Shown: positions 11,999 to 23,200 of the stretch, in pieces | How the letters are laid out: each line of letters begins with the position of its first letter | How positions within the stretch are numbered: position 1 is the first letter of the stretch | Source of the DNA: Euptelea pleiosperma | Taxonomy: Eukaryota > Streptophyta > Magnoliopsida > Ranunculales > Eupteleaceae | Reading direction: 5' to 3' | DNA length: 64,000 nucleotides | Assembly: GCA_035048495.1 (NCBI GenBank) | Contig: CM068543.1 | Coordinates: 31,862,096-31,926,095, forward strand | Notes under the pieces: model-generated | Told to the model about the DNA's origin: nothing | What the model saw: only the letters and a program-made list of their open reading frames with translations | Database searches by the model: none | Made by a program: the position numbers and the translations under genes

Positions 11999-12131
11999 TT
12001 CACCATTTTTTTGGGAAAAAGGGGGTTTTGTCGCTGAATCTCTGACTAATGCAATCGTACGCTGAAAGCTACTCCTGCGGTGGCAGGGGCTATGTCGTAG
12101 ACTAAAAGGGTAAAGATGGAAGAAAAGGGCC
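11999..12131. repeat. MULE right terminal inverted repeat
   Basis: Reverse complement of 2407-2541, followed by the right target duplication TTGCACAA (12132-12139). Just inside it, 11890-11990 is a CTTCTTCG-rich tract. Confidence 0.9.
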
Positions 12132-12915
12132 TTGCACAATGTATTTGGGGTTGCCAGGCCAATGTTCCAAAAAGGCAACCCCTTGCCGCCGAATAGACCA
12201 GCATATGTTCGTGAACTTACGGCCCTTCAAGTAATTTTCCCAAAAAAATTCGATATTCGAATCCGATTCGATATCTGACGAATATTCTAAATCGATATTC
12301 GAATTTGATTAATTTATCGATCCAAAATCGGATATATATAATATATTATTATATTTATATAATAATAAATATATGTAAAATAATTATAAATATTATATTT
12401 ATATATAATAAATATTATTATTGTAATAAATATTATTAATATGATAAATATAATATAATTTATTTATTATAAATATAACTATTAAATAATATATCGGATC
12501 GGATATTATTGAATCAAATATATCAATATCCGAATCCGTATCCGAAAATAATTCGAATATTAAAAAGATATCCGAATCCGAATCCGATATCCAAATTTTT
12601 TTGGATAATATCCGATTTTTCAAATACGGATTCAAATCGAATTCGAATTTTCGACTATCCATTGACAGCCCTAGATAGATAGATATATGTCACTAATTTT
12701 TATGTTTAAAAAATATTTTTAGAAAAGATTAACAGATTCCTACATATTTAGAAACCTTGATAAATGAGGAATAGTTTTGAAAATTATTAGTCCTGATTAT
12801 TTTACTTGGATTTAAGGTAAATATTATATAGTTTCGGTTCTATTATACTTATATTACCACCCAATCTACATGCATTACAGACATATGCACATATATATGT
12901 ATACATTTTTTTGAG
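12132..12915. repeat. AT-rich degenerate repeat, probable old hAT-type MITE
   Basis: No coding signal. 12245-12660 is built of short inverted motifs (ATTCGAATCCGAT and relatives) around an AT-rich core. It ends CCATTGACAGCCCTAG, whose complement resembles one end of common plant hAT MITEs. No matching left end or target duplication was found. The last 9 bases (12907-12915) are the target duplication of the next element. Confidence 0.4.
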
Positions 12916-13646
12916 GGGGAATTTTGGATACCCCGTCATTTGTTCTTATCACCCCCTTTTCTCTTAATTTCCCTCGCAAATTTATGAAAATCTCTAATTA
13001 CCCCGTGGGCTCATCGAAATCTCTTATCACCCCCCCCCAAGTGAAACACGAAAGTAATTGTAGTGGTTTTACCCTTTCTCACTTGGTGAAGTGAAAACCT
13101 AACTTCCTTCGTCATCGAAGACAAGCGTGTCTACGTGTGCGCCTCTTGCATCCCTGTTATCGCCATTAACATTATGTAAGCCTCCTGCATCCCGGTGGAG
13201 AAAAGTTTCGACAAGCCTGAGAGTGGAGGCACCTCTCGTTTCGCAGGTACTCATCGTTGTTTGGATCGATAAGTCCGAACAATGCTTTATTGTTCAGACT
13301 ATTAAGTCCCAACAGTGAATGATTGTCTGGACTTAGCAGTCCAAACAATCAATTCAAAGACCATGACCGAGATTGCACGAGAAAAAAAAACCCAAGGTAT
13401 CGTTCTGGCGAGATTACTAGAAATTCTTCTTAGAATGGTTTCGGAAATGTAGTTAGAATGATTTTATCAATTAAAAAAAATTGAATTCAAATACATACAT
13501 CCATTGATTACTTTACTCAAAAGTTCCCAAATAAGAGTTGCAGAAGATGTAAAATATAACCTTAGAATCATGGGAGATAGAAGTCATTTTAATTAAGTTT
13601 AAGTGGGGGATAAAAAGAGAAATTGACCGGGTATCCAAAATTCGTC
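12916..13646. mobile_element. 731-bp non-autonomous TIR element with 9-bp target duplication
   Basis: It starts GGGGAATTTTGGATACCCCG and its right end reads GACGAATTTTGGATACCCGG on the other strand. The similarity continues inward over about 40 bases through a C-run (ATCACCCCC / TATCCCCC). Both sides carry TTTTTTGAG (12907-12915 and 13647-13655), a perfect 9-bp duplication, which is the size Mutator-like elements make. It has no transposase; the 63-codon ORF at 13127 is not convincing. A related end fragment lies at about 48757-48830. Confidence 0.75.
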
Positions 13647-13655
13647 TTTTTTGAG

Positions 13656-14058
13656 CATGTAGTTTTTAACTAAAAAAGTAATAAACCCGAAGTCTTCTCT
13701 TATCGATCTTTTGATGTTCTCATCTTTTTGACCATTTTTTTGACTCCGTTTTTTTAACCTAAATCGTTCTAAACTCGCATCTTCCAGTGGATGAATTTTT
13801 GCCGCTACACGATTTGCTAACTATGGTACTCGCACACCTCGTTAAAATTGAACCAGCCCGCCAACAGCTCACAATAGAAAATCCGCATATGTTCCACTAA
13901 AATGCGCTTTAGGTGTACGTCTCTAAAATATCTGCCGTCAGGGGTTTCGGTGACAATTTATATCCATCAATCAAAAGATTGAGGAGCCAATGAGTCATCC
14001 TTCCATGTCTTTTCGATTTTCGATTGCTGGTCTTACTTAGAAAAGCTTAGTATCTGAT
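13656..14058 (+). promoter_or_regulatory. Upstream region of TATC
   Basis: About 400 bases of non-repetitive sequence between the TIR element and the TATC start codon. It holds a weak TATA-like TTTATATCC at about 13950 and no clear motif beyond that. The promoter and 5' UTR are inferred from position only. Confidence 0.4.
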
Positions 14059-14296
14059 ATGGGAAGCCCAAGTGCTCTGATCTCTCATTTGCAGCTCAAC
14101 AATTGCTGCTTTGACCGTCTCAGTTCGAGTGGAAAACAACCTATTTCTCTGCAAATCAACAAAAGAAGGGCAGGATTCCGGATTCCAGAGAGACTCGGCC
14201 ATAAAAAAGCCGGACGACTCGTTTGCTTTGCTCTCGAAGATGTGAAAGGGCAGCAGCAGTTGGGTGGTGTTGGCTCAGCCCTTGAAGAGAGGCCAG
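14059..14296 (+). CDS. TATC: TATC exon 1 (transit peptide)
   Basis: 79 codons plus one base (phase 1); ends ...EERP then G before gtaaaag. The split codon is completed as GAC by exon 2. Confidence 0.9.
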
Positions 14297-17200
14297 GTAA
14301 AAGACAGAGAGAGAGGGACCCTATTCAGCTATTCTTAATATGTTTTCAGAATTCCTGATATGGGTTTTTCTTTTAATTGGGATGGGCTGTGTTCCTTTTC
14401 AGTACATAAATGCCAAACATTGCTCTCCTTTTGTTAGAATTTCTTTTCATTTCTTCATGTTTTGGGTGATTTCATGGGTATACTGACATGGGTTCCTTTT
14501 TTTTGTTGGATTTATTGAGATGGATTCTGTTCTTCTCTTAGTTTTCTTTCTCTAGAAAAACCATGAGTTACTGACTGATTATTACTGCAAAACATATATA
14601 TATATATATATATGGTCAGGGGTCAGGATCGGGGGACAACAATTTCATACAACATTTTTGACAACAATTTTGGCGTACCCACATGGAAGATGAATCAATA
14701 GCTGATTTTTGGTGAGGATGATCTCCTCATCATATAGATCACTCCTATAAAAAATCAGCACATTCTGAAATTTCTAACCCCATCAAATGTGGTTTTCAAG
14801 TTAACAATAAAAATAGACGGTCCATAATTCTTCATCTTGTAAACCGATCTACGAATATTGGATTGATTTGAATTTTTGTGAAGATGATCTCCTCACTATA
14901 GATACCATCCTCGCCAAAAATCACCCCATTCCAAGACTTCTAAGTTATACATTGGCCTGTGCCAATTTTTGTTGTCAAAAATGTTGTATGAAATTGTTGT
15001 CCCCCGATCCTGACCCATATATATATATATATTATCAATTTTATTTGTTGGTTAATTCAATTTGTTCGGAGAGTTCGTGATATGTATTCCTTTATTTAGC
15101 AAAGGGAAAAATACAATACAATCTGTTTGTGTCACCTGTTGGAAAATTGTCAGTTCGATGCTGAGACTCTATTTGCATAGAATACGGATACAGGTGTCAG
15201 AGTCCTGCACGCATGCAGAGTATCCCATTCAGTGAACCTTGATACTTCAAATAACGTGAACTAAAGTAGGGTGTTAGATAATAATGAGGATAATAGTGGA
15301 ATATGTTATGATTTGTATCATATGCTTGTAGAAAAGAGAATGCGTATATGTAATGTTATATCTGTTGCATAGAAAACCAAAATTGTAAAAAGTAGGACTC
15401 ATAACCTATAGCAAATTCTAAGAAGGATCTTGCAAGTAAGGAAAGAAAAAACAAAACAAAAATTGGAAGTATCTTACTAGAATTTGTATCGTGTTTTAAA
15501 TTTCATTGAAACACCCAAAATTTCAGTTTCAAGTTATACCAAAATCGAAACTCATAGAATTCCAAAATTTCAGCCCACTATGCAATATTAATAGAATAAA
15601 AGATAATTAAGACAATATTTTCATTAATAAAGACATTAATTAAGATCCCTTTATTTTAGGAAGATTTTAGAGAGACAGAGATAAGATTTTGTTGCTATAA
15701 GTAAGGGTTATTAATTTCTCCATTTGTAATAATTGTTGTGATTTAGGTTGTAACCAGTGGAGAGAAGATTAAAGAGAGAAGAAGAGAAATTGTAATGGAG
15801 GCGGAAGATGATGGAGAAGATTAGGGTTAGAGAGAAGTTGTGGAAGAGAAGAGATTGAGTTGTGGAAGAGAAGAGATTGAGTTGTGTTCAATCTCTCTCA
15901 CTCAAATATATATATATAGTAAAACCCTACAAGCCAAAAACGTGGAGTTAAGTGGGACCTACAACATAAGAAAACTCAGGTTTAGTGGTTGGCCCATTTA
16001 ACCCTCTAGCTGGGAAGTCGGACCCAACCCACTTGAACACCCACGTTGGGTATTACATAAACTCCAACACTCCCCCTCAAGCTGATGCGAAGATATCCAT
16101 CATGCCCAGCTTGCCGATCAAAGTATGAAGAATAGACTTGCTCACCCCCTTTGTGAGTATGTCTTCAACTTGCTCCTAGGTTCTCACGTACGTAGTACAA
16201 ATCAATCCTTGTTGTAGTTTCTCTTTGATGAAGTGACGATCGACTTCAATATCTTGGTCCTACGGGCTATCATGCTGAACTGGGTTGTGAGCAATGTTGA
16301 TGGCAGCTTTGTTATTACGATATAAGCTCATCGGCTCTGTCATTTGGAGACTCAGTTCCTCAAGCATGGTCCTCAACCAAAGGAGTTCGCACACACCATG
16401 TGCCATAGAGTAAAACTCTACCTTTGCACTGGAGCGAGCCACAACAGGCTGCTTCTTGCTTCGCCAAAAGGCAAGGTTCCCTCCAACTAGGGTACAATAT
16501 CCTGACGTAGACCGATGATTAGTAACTGAACCTGCTCAATCTGCATCAATTTATGTCTCCACTCGAAAGTGTCCATGTTGCCCAAATAATATCCCACGAC
16601 CTGGTGAGCCCTTAAGGTACCGAAGAATTCTGTGAGCTGCTTTAAGATGTGATGACCGTGGTGCGTGCATAAACTGACAACACTCACAGCGTAAGCAATA
16701 TCCGGACAAGTGTATGCCAAGTAGATCAGCCTGCCAACCTATCGTTGAAACATAACAACATCCTCAAGAGAGTCACCTTCTTCAGAATTCAGCCGATGAT
16801 TCTGATCTATCGGAGTCTTTGTTGGTCGAGCTCTCAAATATCCAGTCTCACTTAGAAGGTCCAATACATACTTCCGTTGTGATATGAAGATGCCTTTTTG
16901 AGACCGAACAACTTCAATCCCTAGAAAGTACTTTAGTGGTCCCAGATCCTTTGTCTCAAACTCCGAGGACGAAGTTTTTAGTTGCTTTATCTTAGTGGGA
17001 TCATTCCCAGTGATGACAATGTCATCAACATAGACGATCAGTGTCGTGGTACTAGTCTGTTGGTACTTAACAAACAATGTGTGATCAGCCTGACTCTGCT
17101 TGTAGCCCACTCGTCCGATCGCACTATTGAACCGCTCGAACCATTCCTTTGGAGACTGCGTTAGCCCATACAAGGCTTTCCTTAACTTGCGCACCTTAGT

Positions 17201-20200
17201 CACTTCTAGCAAGTTTCAACCTAGGTGGTAGTTTCATGTACACGTCTTCTGTCAGATCTCCATGCAGAAAGGCGTTCTTCATTGGCTGCTATGGATAGAT
17301 GAACTTTAACTGAATTCATCTTGGCCACAGGTGTAAAAGTCTCCTGATAGTCGATCCCATATGTCTGGGTGAATCCCTTGGCTATGAGTCTTGCCTTGTA
17401 CCGTTCGACTGACCCGTCAAGTTTATGTTTCACTGTAAAGACCCATTTGCACCGAATAGGTTTCTTTCCTTTGGGTAGTTGAACAAGTTCCCATGTTTTG
17501 TTCTTCTCAAGAGCCTGCATTTCATCTATCATAACTTCTTTCCACTTTGGGTGATTGAGTGCATCTGCAACATTGGAAGGCAAAGAAACAAATGAGACAA
17601 TACTAATAAAATTCTGATACGACGGAGACATGGACTGATAAGAGACATAATCTGAGATAAGATGTTCTGTACAAGTATGAACACCCTTCTGAAGTGCTAC
17701 ATGGAAATCAATATCAGTGCTGATATGATCATCAAAAGTAGGAGATGCATGTGGCTCAAGAACAAGAATAAAGACTGAGACAATACCTAGAACTGGATTT
17801 GATGGGAGACTTGCAGGTGTAGGCGCAAGGACAATGGCTTGTCCTTTTTTCTTGGTTCTGACATATACACGCACATCATCTGCAGTAGTGGAGGTGTCCT
17901 TGTCACTAGACTGAGGTCCTGGCATAGAAATAGGAACCGACATATGAATAGGGACATGCATAGGACTGTGGACACTCTTCTGCAATATCATGATCATGCT
18001 CCCTTTGAAGAGAGGTTTGCTCACCAATGAAAGGGATGGACTTAGCGAAGGTGACAACCAAGGAGATGAAGCGACGACGGGTTGTAGAGTGATAGCATTT
18101 GTACCCTTTTTGATTAGAGGGGTACCCCAAGAAGATGTGATGAATATGGACATAGTAAATACACCCAAAGACCTTTGGAGGAACAACGAAGGTCGGATGG
18201 TCAGGAACCAAGAGAGATAGGGAGATCTGAAATCTTAGAACCTGAGAGGGCATACGATTGATGAGATAAGCTTCAAGTAAGACAGACTCAGACCAATAGT
18301 GTTTTGAAACCTGCATGCCTAACCGGAGAGCACGCTCAACTTCAAGAAGGTGATGGTTTTTGTGTTTTGCAGTCTCGTTTTGTTGAGGTGTGGAGGGACA
18401 CAAGGTCTAATGAACAATGCCATGAGATGCAAAGTAGGATTTAAGGTCCCCATCGAGGTATTCCCCCCCATTGTCAGAGCGAAGAATCTTGATGGGGCCC
18501 CACACATCAGAATGCACAATAGAAAAAGGAGTGGTACTTTTATTCTCACTAATGGGAAAAATAGAATAACAATCCTTTGCAAGTTCACATGTTTCACAAT
18601 GAAAAGGAACTGCAGAAATAGAAGAGAAAGTAGGAAAGATGCGCTTTAAGACAGACCCAGGGACATGGCCTAACCGGTTATGCCAAAGCATTAACTGGTC
18701 TTTATCGACTTGACTACTACTACTACTGATGCTAGATTGGTGCGCAAAGAAGAAACTGAAGAATCCAGGATGTACAAGTCACCGTCCTTATGTCCACTGC
18801 CAATCGTTCACCTCGATTCCAGATCCTGAAACACACATTGAAAAGGAAAAAACGTTACATTACATTAAGACTCTTGGTAAGACTACTGACGAGTAATAAA
18901 TTAGTAGCGAATTGAGGACATGCAAAACAGAAAACAGAGAGCTAATGTGGTATGAACACCCTTTTGCCAAAAATAGATGAATAGGTGGCATCAGCTATCC
19001 GAACTTTGTCATGACCAGAACAAATACCATAGAAAAAACAGAGGACATACTAGTCATGTGATTAGATGTCCCTGAATCGATGATCCAAGAAGGGCTAGAA
19101 GGTACAATAGAGGCAGAAAAGGCAGTCCTAGTACCTGTGTGAGCAAAAGCAGATGTGGAAGTGGAAGCCTAGCTATTGAGTTGGGCCATCATGCGGTGAA
19201 GGCGCTCAAGATCTGAAGGAGAGAACGAGTCCATGTCCCTAGAGGAGGTAGACACTAGAGGTGCGGTGTCCTGAGTAACTGAGTGTGATGTATGAGATCC
19301 CTGTTTGGCCGGGTGATGTTGGCAAGAATTCGGGGCATGTCTTGGGAGACACCCATGGAGCTTCCAGCAAGTGTCCTGGATATGGCCCATGTGACCACAG
19401 TGATCACACTTGGGTTGGGGCTTGTCTCCAGGCTCCTTTGGACTGCATTTCTGGCCCTTCCGATTGTTAGCAGCTAGGGCAGATCGGTCCGGAGTATCAC
19501 TCCCACTGCAGAGTTGCATAGCTGAGCGGCGACTGTCCTCCCCCCGAATGTAAGCATAGACCTGTGCTAGAGAGGTGGGGGTAGGATCCCTGCCAAAGAT
19601 CTAAACACGAGCTCCCTTAAAGCTAGGATGAAGGCCAGAGAGAAACTGTAAGATCCGGGAACATTCAACCATAGCCTTGAAGGACCTGACGTCATCTACA
19701 CACTTGGGGGAGTAACTCTAGTAGTGATTGATCTCCTCCCATTTGCTTCGAAGCGAGGCGTAGTATGTACCAAGTTTTATCTCCGTCTGACGAAGACAAG
19801 CAATCTCTTGCTCTAGTTCATAGAGCTTAGCAAAATTCCCCACTTGGGAATATGTCTGAGATATTGCATCCCAAACATCTTTGGCCGTTGGTAAGAACAT
19901 AAATCCTTTGCTGATCTGGGTTTGCATCGAGTGAAGGAGCAAGGACATCACAGTCAGATTCTCCATAACCCATATTCTATGAGATTTGTCCGGTGGGTCT
20001 AGTTGTTTCGCAACACCGGTCAGGTATTCACTGTAGACACGACCCCCAATGTACATGTGAGCGATAGTCTTCCATTCTAGGAAGTTTATGCCATTGAGTT
20101 TCACTGTGGTGATGCAGAGCTGAGGGTTGTGATCTCCATGAGAGCCATGAGTCACAGAACGACCCTTAGAGGAAGAGCCTGAAATCACAGATGTGACCTC

Positions 20201-23200
20201 AGAGGAACTCATTGGAGCAGAACCACAAAAAATAGCAGGTAGTGGATCGGAGGCTCGCAAAATTCCGAAGTAGGGTTCAGATGATCCCTAGGGGCCCAGA
20301 GGGGTCCGATTCCAACGTAAAAAACAAAACCCAAAAAAGGCCAGAAGATTCGAGTGATTTTTGGAAACTAGGGTTTTGACAGTCAAAATTGGTCAAACCG
20401 AGTGTCAGACTGTTCAATTGGCAATACTAGAGAGGATGGCTAGAGGAGCTTGTTGTTGTGCGAATCTCACAAAAATCAAAAACCCAAAAATCTGAAGATC
20501 GGGCCGAATTTTGGAAACCGATGATCCGACAATCTGAAAATTGCGAGGCTACTTTCTGACAGTCCCTGGGTGAATATTGGAATGGGCGGCTAGGGTAGTC
20601 ACATCCCGTGGTGCGGATCTCGAGAAAATAAAAAACTAAAAAATCCTCAAAGAACGTTTTGACCAAAAAAAAAACGTTGGAAAAGCTTGAGAAGATGACA
20701 ACGAGTGGATTTCTGATACGATTGAGGAAAAAAAGCTAGGAAATCAGAACCTCTGGTGTTTTGCCTCCGGATTGATCTATGGATTGCGCAGGAATGGTCT
20801 CTGCGATTTCCTCAAAAGCTTTCGCCGGTTCCGGACACATAACTGTCTTAAATCGAAATGGAGGCTTTAGGGGACAAAGACACATGGCCTAGAGCTACCA
20901 CGCTCTGATTTAGGTTGTAACCAGTGGAGAGAAGATTAAAGAGAGAAGAGAAATTATGATGGAGGCAAAAGATGATGGAGGAGATTAGGGTTAGAGAGAA
21001 GTTGTAGGAAGAAAAGAGATTGAGTTGTGTTCAATCTCTCTCTCATCAAATATATATATAGCAAGGGTAAAACCCTACAAGCCAAAAATGTGGAGTTAAG
21101 TGGTGGGCCCACTTAACTCCCACAACATAAGAAAACGTGGGTTAAGTGGCTGGCCCACTTAACCCTCTAACATACGAATAAAGGCCCCCACGTGGGAAGT
21201 GGGATGCAGCCCACTTGAACACCCACGTGGCGTATTACATAAACTCTGACAGTAATTTGTCCAAAATCACCGAAATTTCAAAATTTTGTGCGAAATTATG
21301 ATTTCGACCTTGGCCAAAACCTAGTTGAAATTGAATTTAAATCCTTGATCGTGTCGGACTCTGACATTTGTACGACATGGATACTTCGCCTATTTAGAAA
21401 AATCCATACAACATAGCTGATACTAGGGTTGGATTAGAAATCTATTCATTGGAAAGGTCATTCGTGGAAACGGTTTTCCATGGAACAAATTTCTTTTCCA
21501 TTAAACCAAAGGTTGGTAGGCACTTCGAATGTACATAATGCTCTTCGCCTTCTTACTAGGAAGGTTTTTTTTGTCATTACTCTAACTCCACTAACATCTC
21601 CCAACCCATTAACACTGTTGCAAAATCCATGTACTATGTTAATTCATCTACCATGGCATTAGTATTGCAGTTTTGAATCTCCTCAAACACAATCAAGTCA
21701 GAATCGCTATTAACAACTTTGTTATCCTCCCAATAGATATTCGTCTCTTATGAGGCATACAAACAATGCCAAGGAAGTCACCCTTAATGATTCATCTAGC
21801 AGTCTTCTAAGCACTCTAAATGTTCATTTTCATGAATTTCATCAGCATAATCTATTTCACCAAGTAGCTTTGCATGTGGAGGTAGAAACATCTTACTCAA
21901 ATTACCAAGAAAGGCACATGAAGTGTTTAAAAAAGGGCAAGGTGTATATGAGGTGGCTTGCGACTGTGAGGCAGGTCGTTAGTCTCAATCTTGTTTTTCG
22001 AAAATGCTCTTTGGTATTGATTGTCGAGCCTTGACTTCGACCATGATTGCCACCTTCAGCAGCGACTCAACCACCGTGAAGGCCACCATTAAACCTTGTT
22101 CCTGTAGTAGATCTCCGATGCAAGTTCTCACCACTTAACTAACATCACCCTTATCACCATTATCCTTCTCTCTATTTTTATTAGAAAAAATAAAAAATTA
22201 ATTTTCATTTCTTCCTTATTTTTGAGCTTCATTTTCATCTCCTTTTTTCGAGATTTTTTATTGGACCAATTGGGCAGATTCTCGCTCCATCACTTTTACA
22301 ACCAAACTGGGATGTAACTACAATGGATATATTTATGTCTCTAGTTCAGCTTCAAACAACACAGAGTGGAATCAGTTCCAGTAATCAGCCAAGTAAGGTA
22401 GTCGACAAGTAGGAGGGAGGGTAATAACCTAGCAGATTTTATAGCTTCCTTTCAGTTTAATTTTGGTGAAATTTTGTTAAAATCCTCCTAGTTTTCCTCC
22501 TTTGCTTTGTAAATTCTCAAGGATGTAATTTTTTACCTTTATTTTAAGGTCAGGTAGGGGTCCGCCTAACCCTATACATACCAAAAAAAAGGTTGGATAT
22601 AGGATTTTTTATTTTAACCGTTTTGGAGAGTGGAGATGAGGACATGCATATATTTGGATTACTGGAAGAGAAATATTTTCATAGGTAGGAGCTTTTGTTT
22701 TAAATAGTTTCCTAGGAGAGGGAGATGGGTAATGAATCTATGTGGGGAACACTTAATGAACAAATATGCCTTGTGGAGATGGACAGGTTACTTTTTTGTT
22801 TTTTGGTTTTTTCGATACTTGTTTATACCTAAAAATATGGATGTAATTGTACGTGACACAAAACTAAATGCTGAAGCCTACTTTTTTATACAATGAGACA
22901 ATATCATTTTTTTTTCAATTTTGCACTATGTTTTTAGTTTCGCCCTTCTATTTCAAAACAACAAATTTATTGATAATTAGTAAGATACATTAGAACAATG
23001 CATGCTAGAGGATTGCACTAGAGATCCAACTTGTAATAAATGCCAACCATAGTCACAAAGTCAGGATTTGGCAATAAATCAGCAAGGGGTCAAGTCGGAA
23101 ATATTCGGATAAATTCGGTGAAAATCGGCAAAAATAAAAAATATCAGGGCATTTTTCAAGTTAAAAATGTTGTTTTTAGCATAACATATTTATATGATGA

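Larger units (their letters stand above)
2407..12131 (-). mobile_element. Mutator-like element (MULE) with PMD, GRF-finger and coiled-coil ORFs
   Basis: A 9.7 kb element bounded by inverted repeats of about 135 bp (2407-2541 and 11999-12131), roughly 88-90% identical and starting GGCCCTT(C/T)TCTTCC. The - strand carries a transposase (about 8855-11016) with a PB1-like N-terminus, a MuDR-type zinc-binding region, the MULE catalytic region and a SWIM finger. The + strand carries a plant mobile domain gene (3828-6020 or beyond). Two more - strand ORFs lie between them: a GRF zinc finger (7906-8647) and a coiled-coil ORF (7066-7422). The opposed arrangement of two transcription units recalls MuDR, but the second gene is unrelated to mudrB. 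Strand is given as that of the transposase. The transposase has several stops and frameshifts, so this copy is not autonomous. Confidence 0.85.
15734..21251 (-). mobile_element. Full-length Copia retrotransposon 1
   Basis: LTRs at 15734-16069 (3' LTR) and 20906-21251 (5' LTR), about 340 bp, diverged with indels. A polypurine tract TTGAGGGGGAG (on -) abuts the 3' LTR at 16070-16080. Flanks ATAAT (15729-15733) and GTAAT (21252-21256) are a near-perfect 5-bp target duplication. The internal region encodes gag, protease, integrase, RT and RNase H on -, in Copia order. The primer binding site next to the 5' LTR is truncated: only the ATCAGAGC part of the usual TGGTATCAGAGC remains. The element lies antisense in TATC intron 1. 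Confidence 0.9.
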
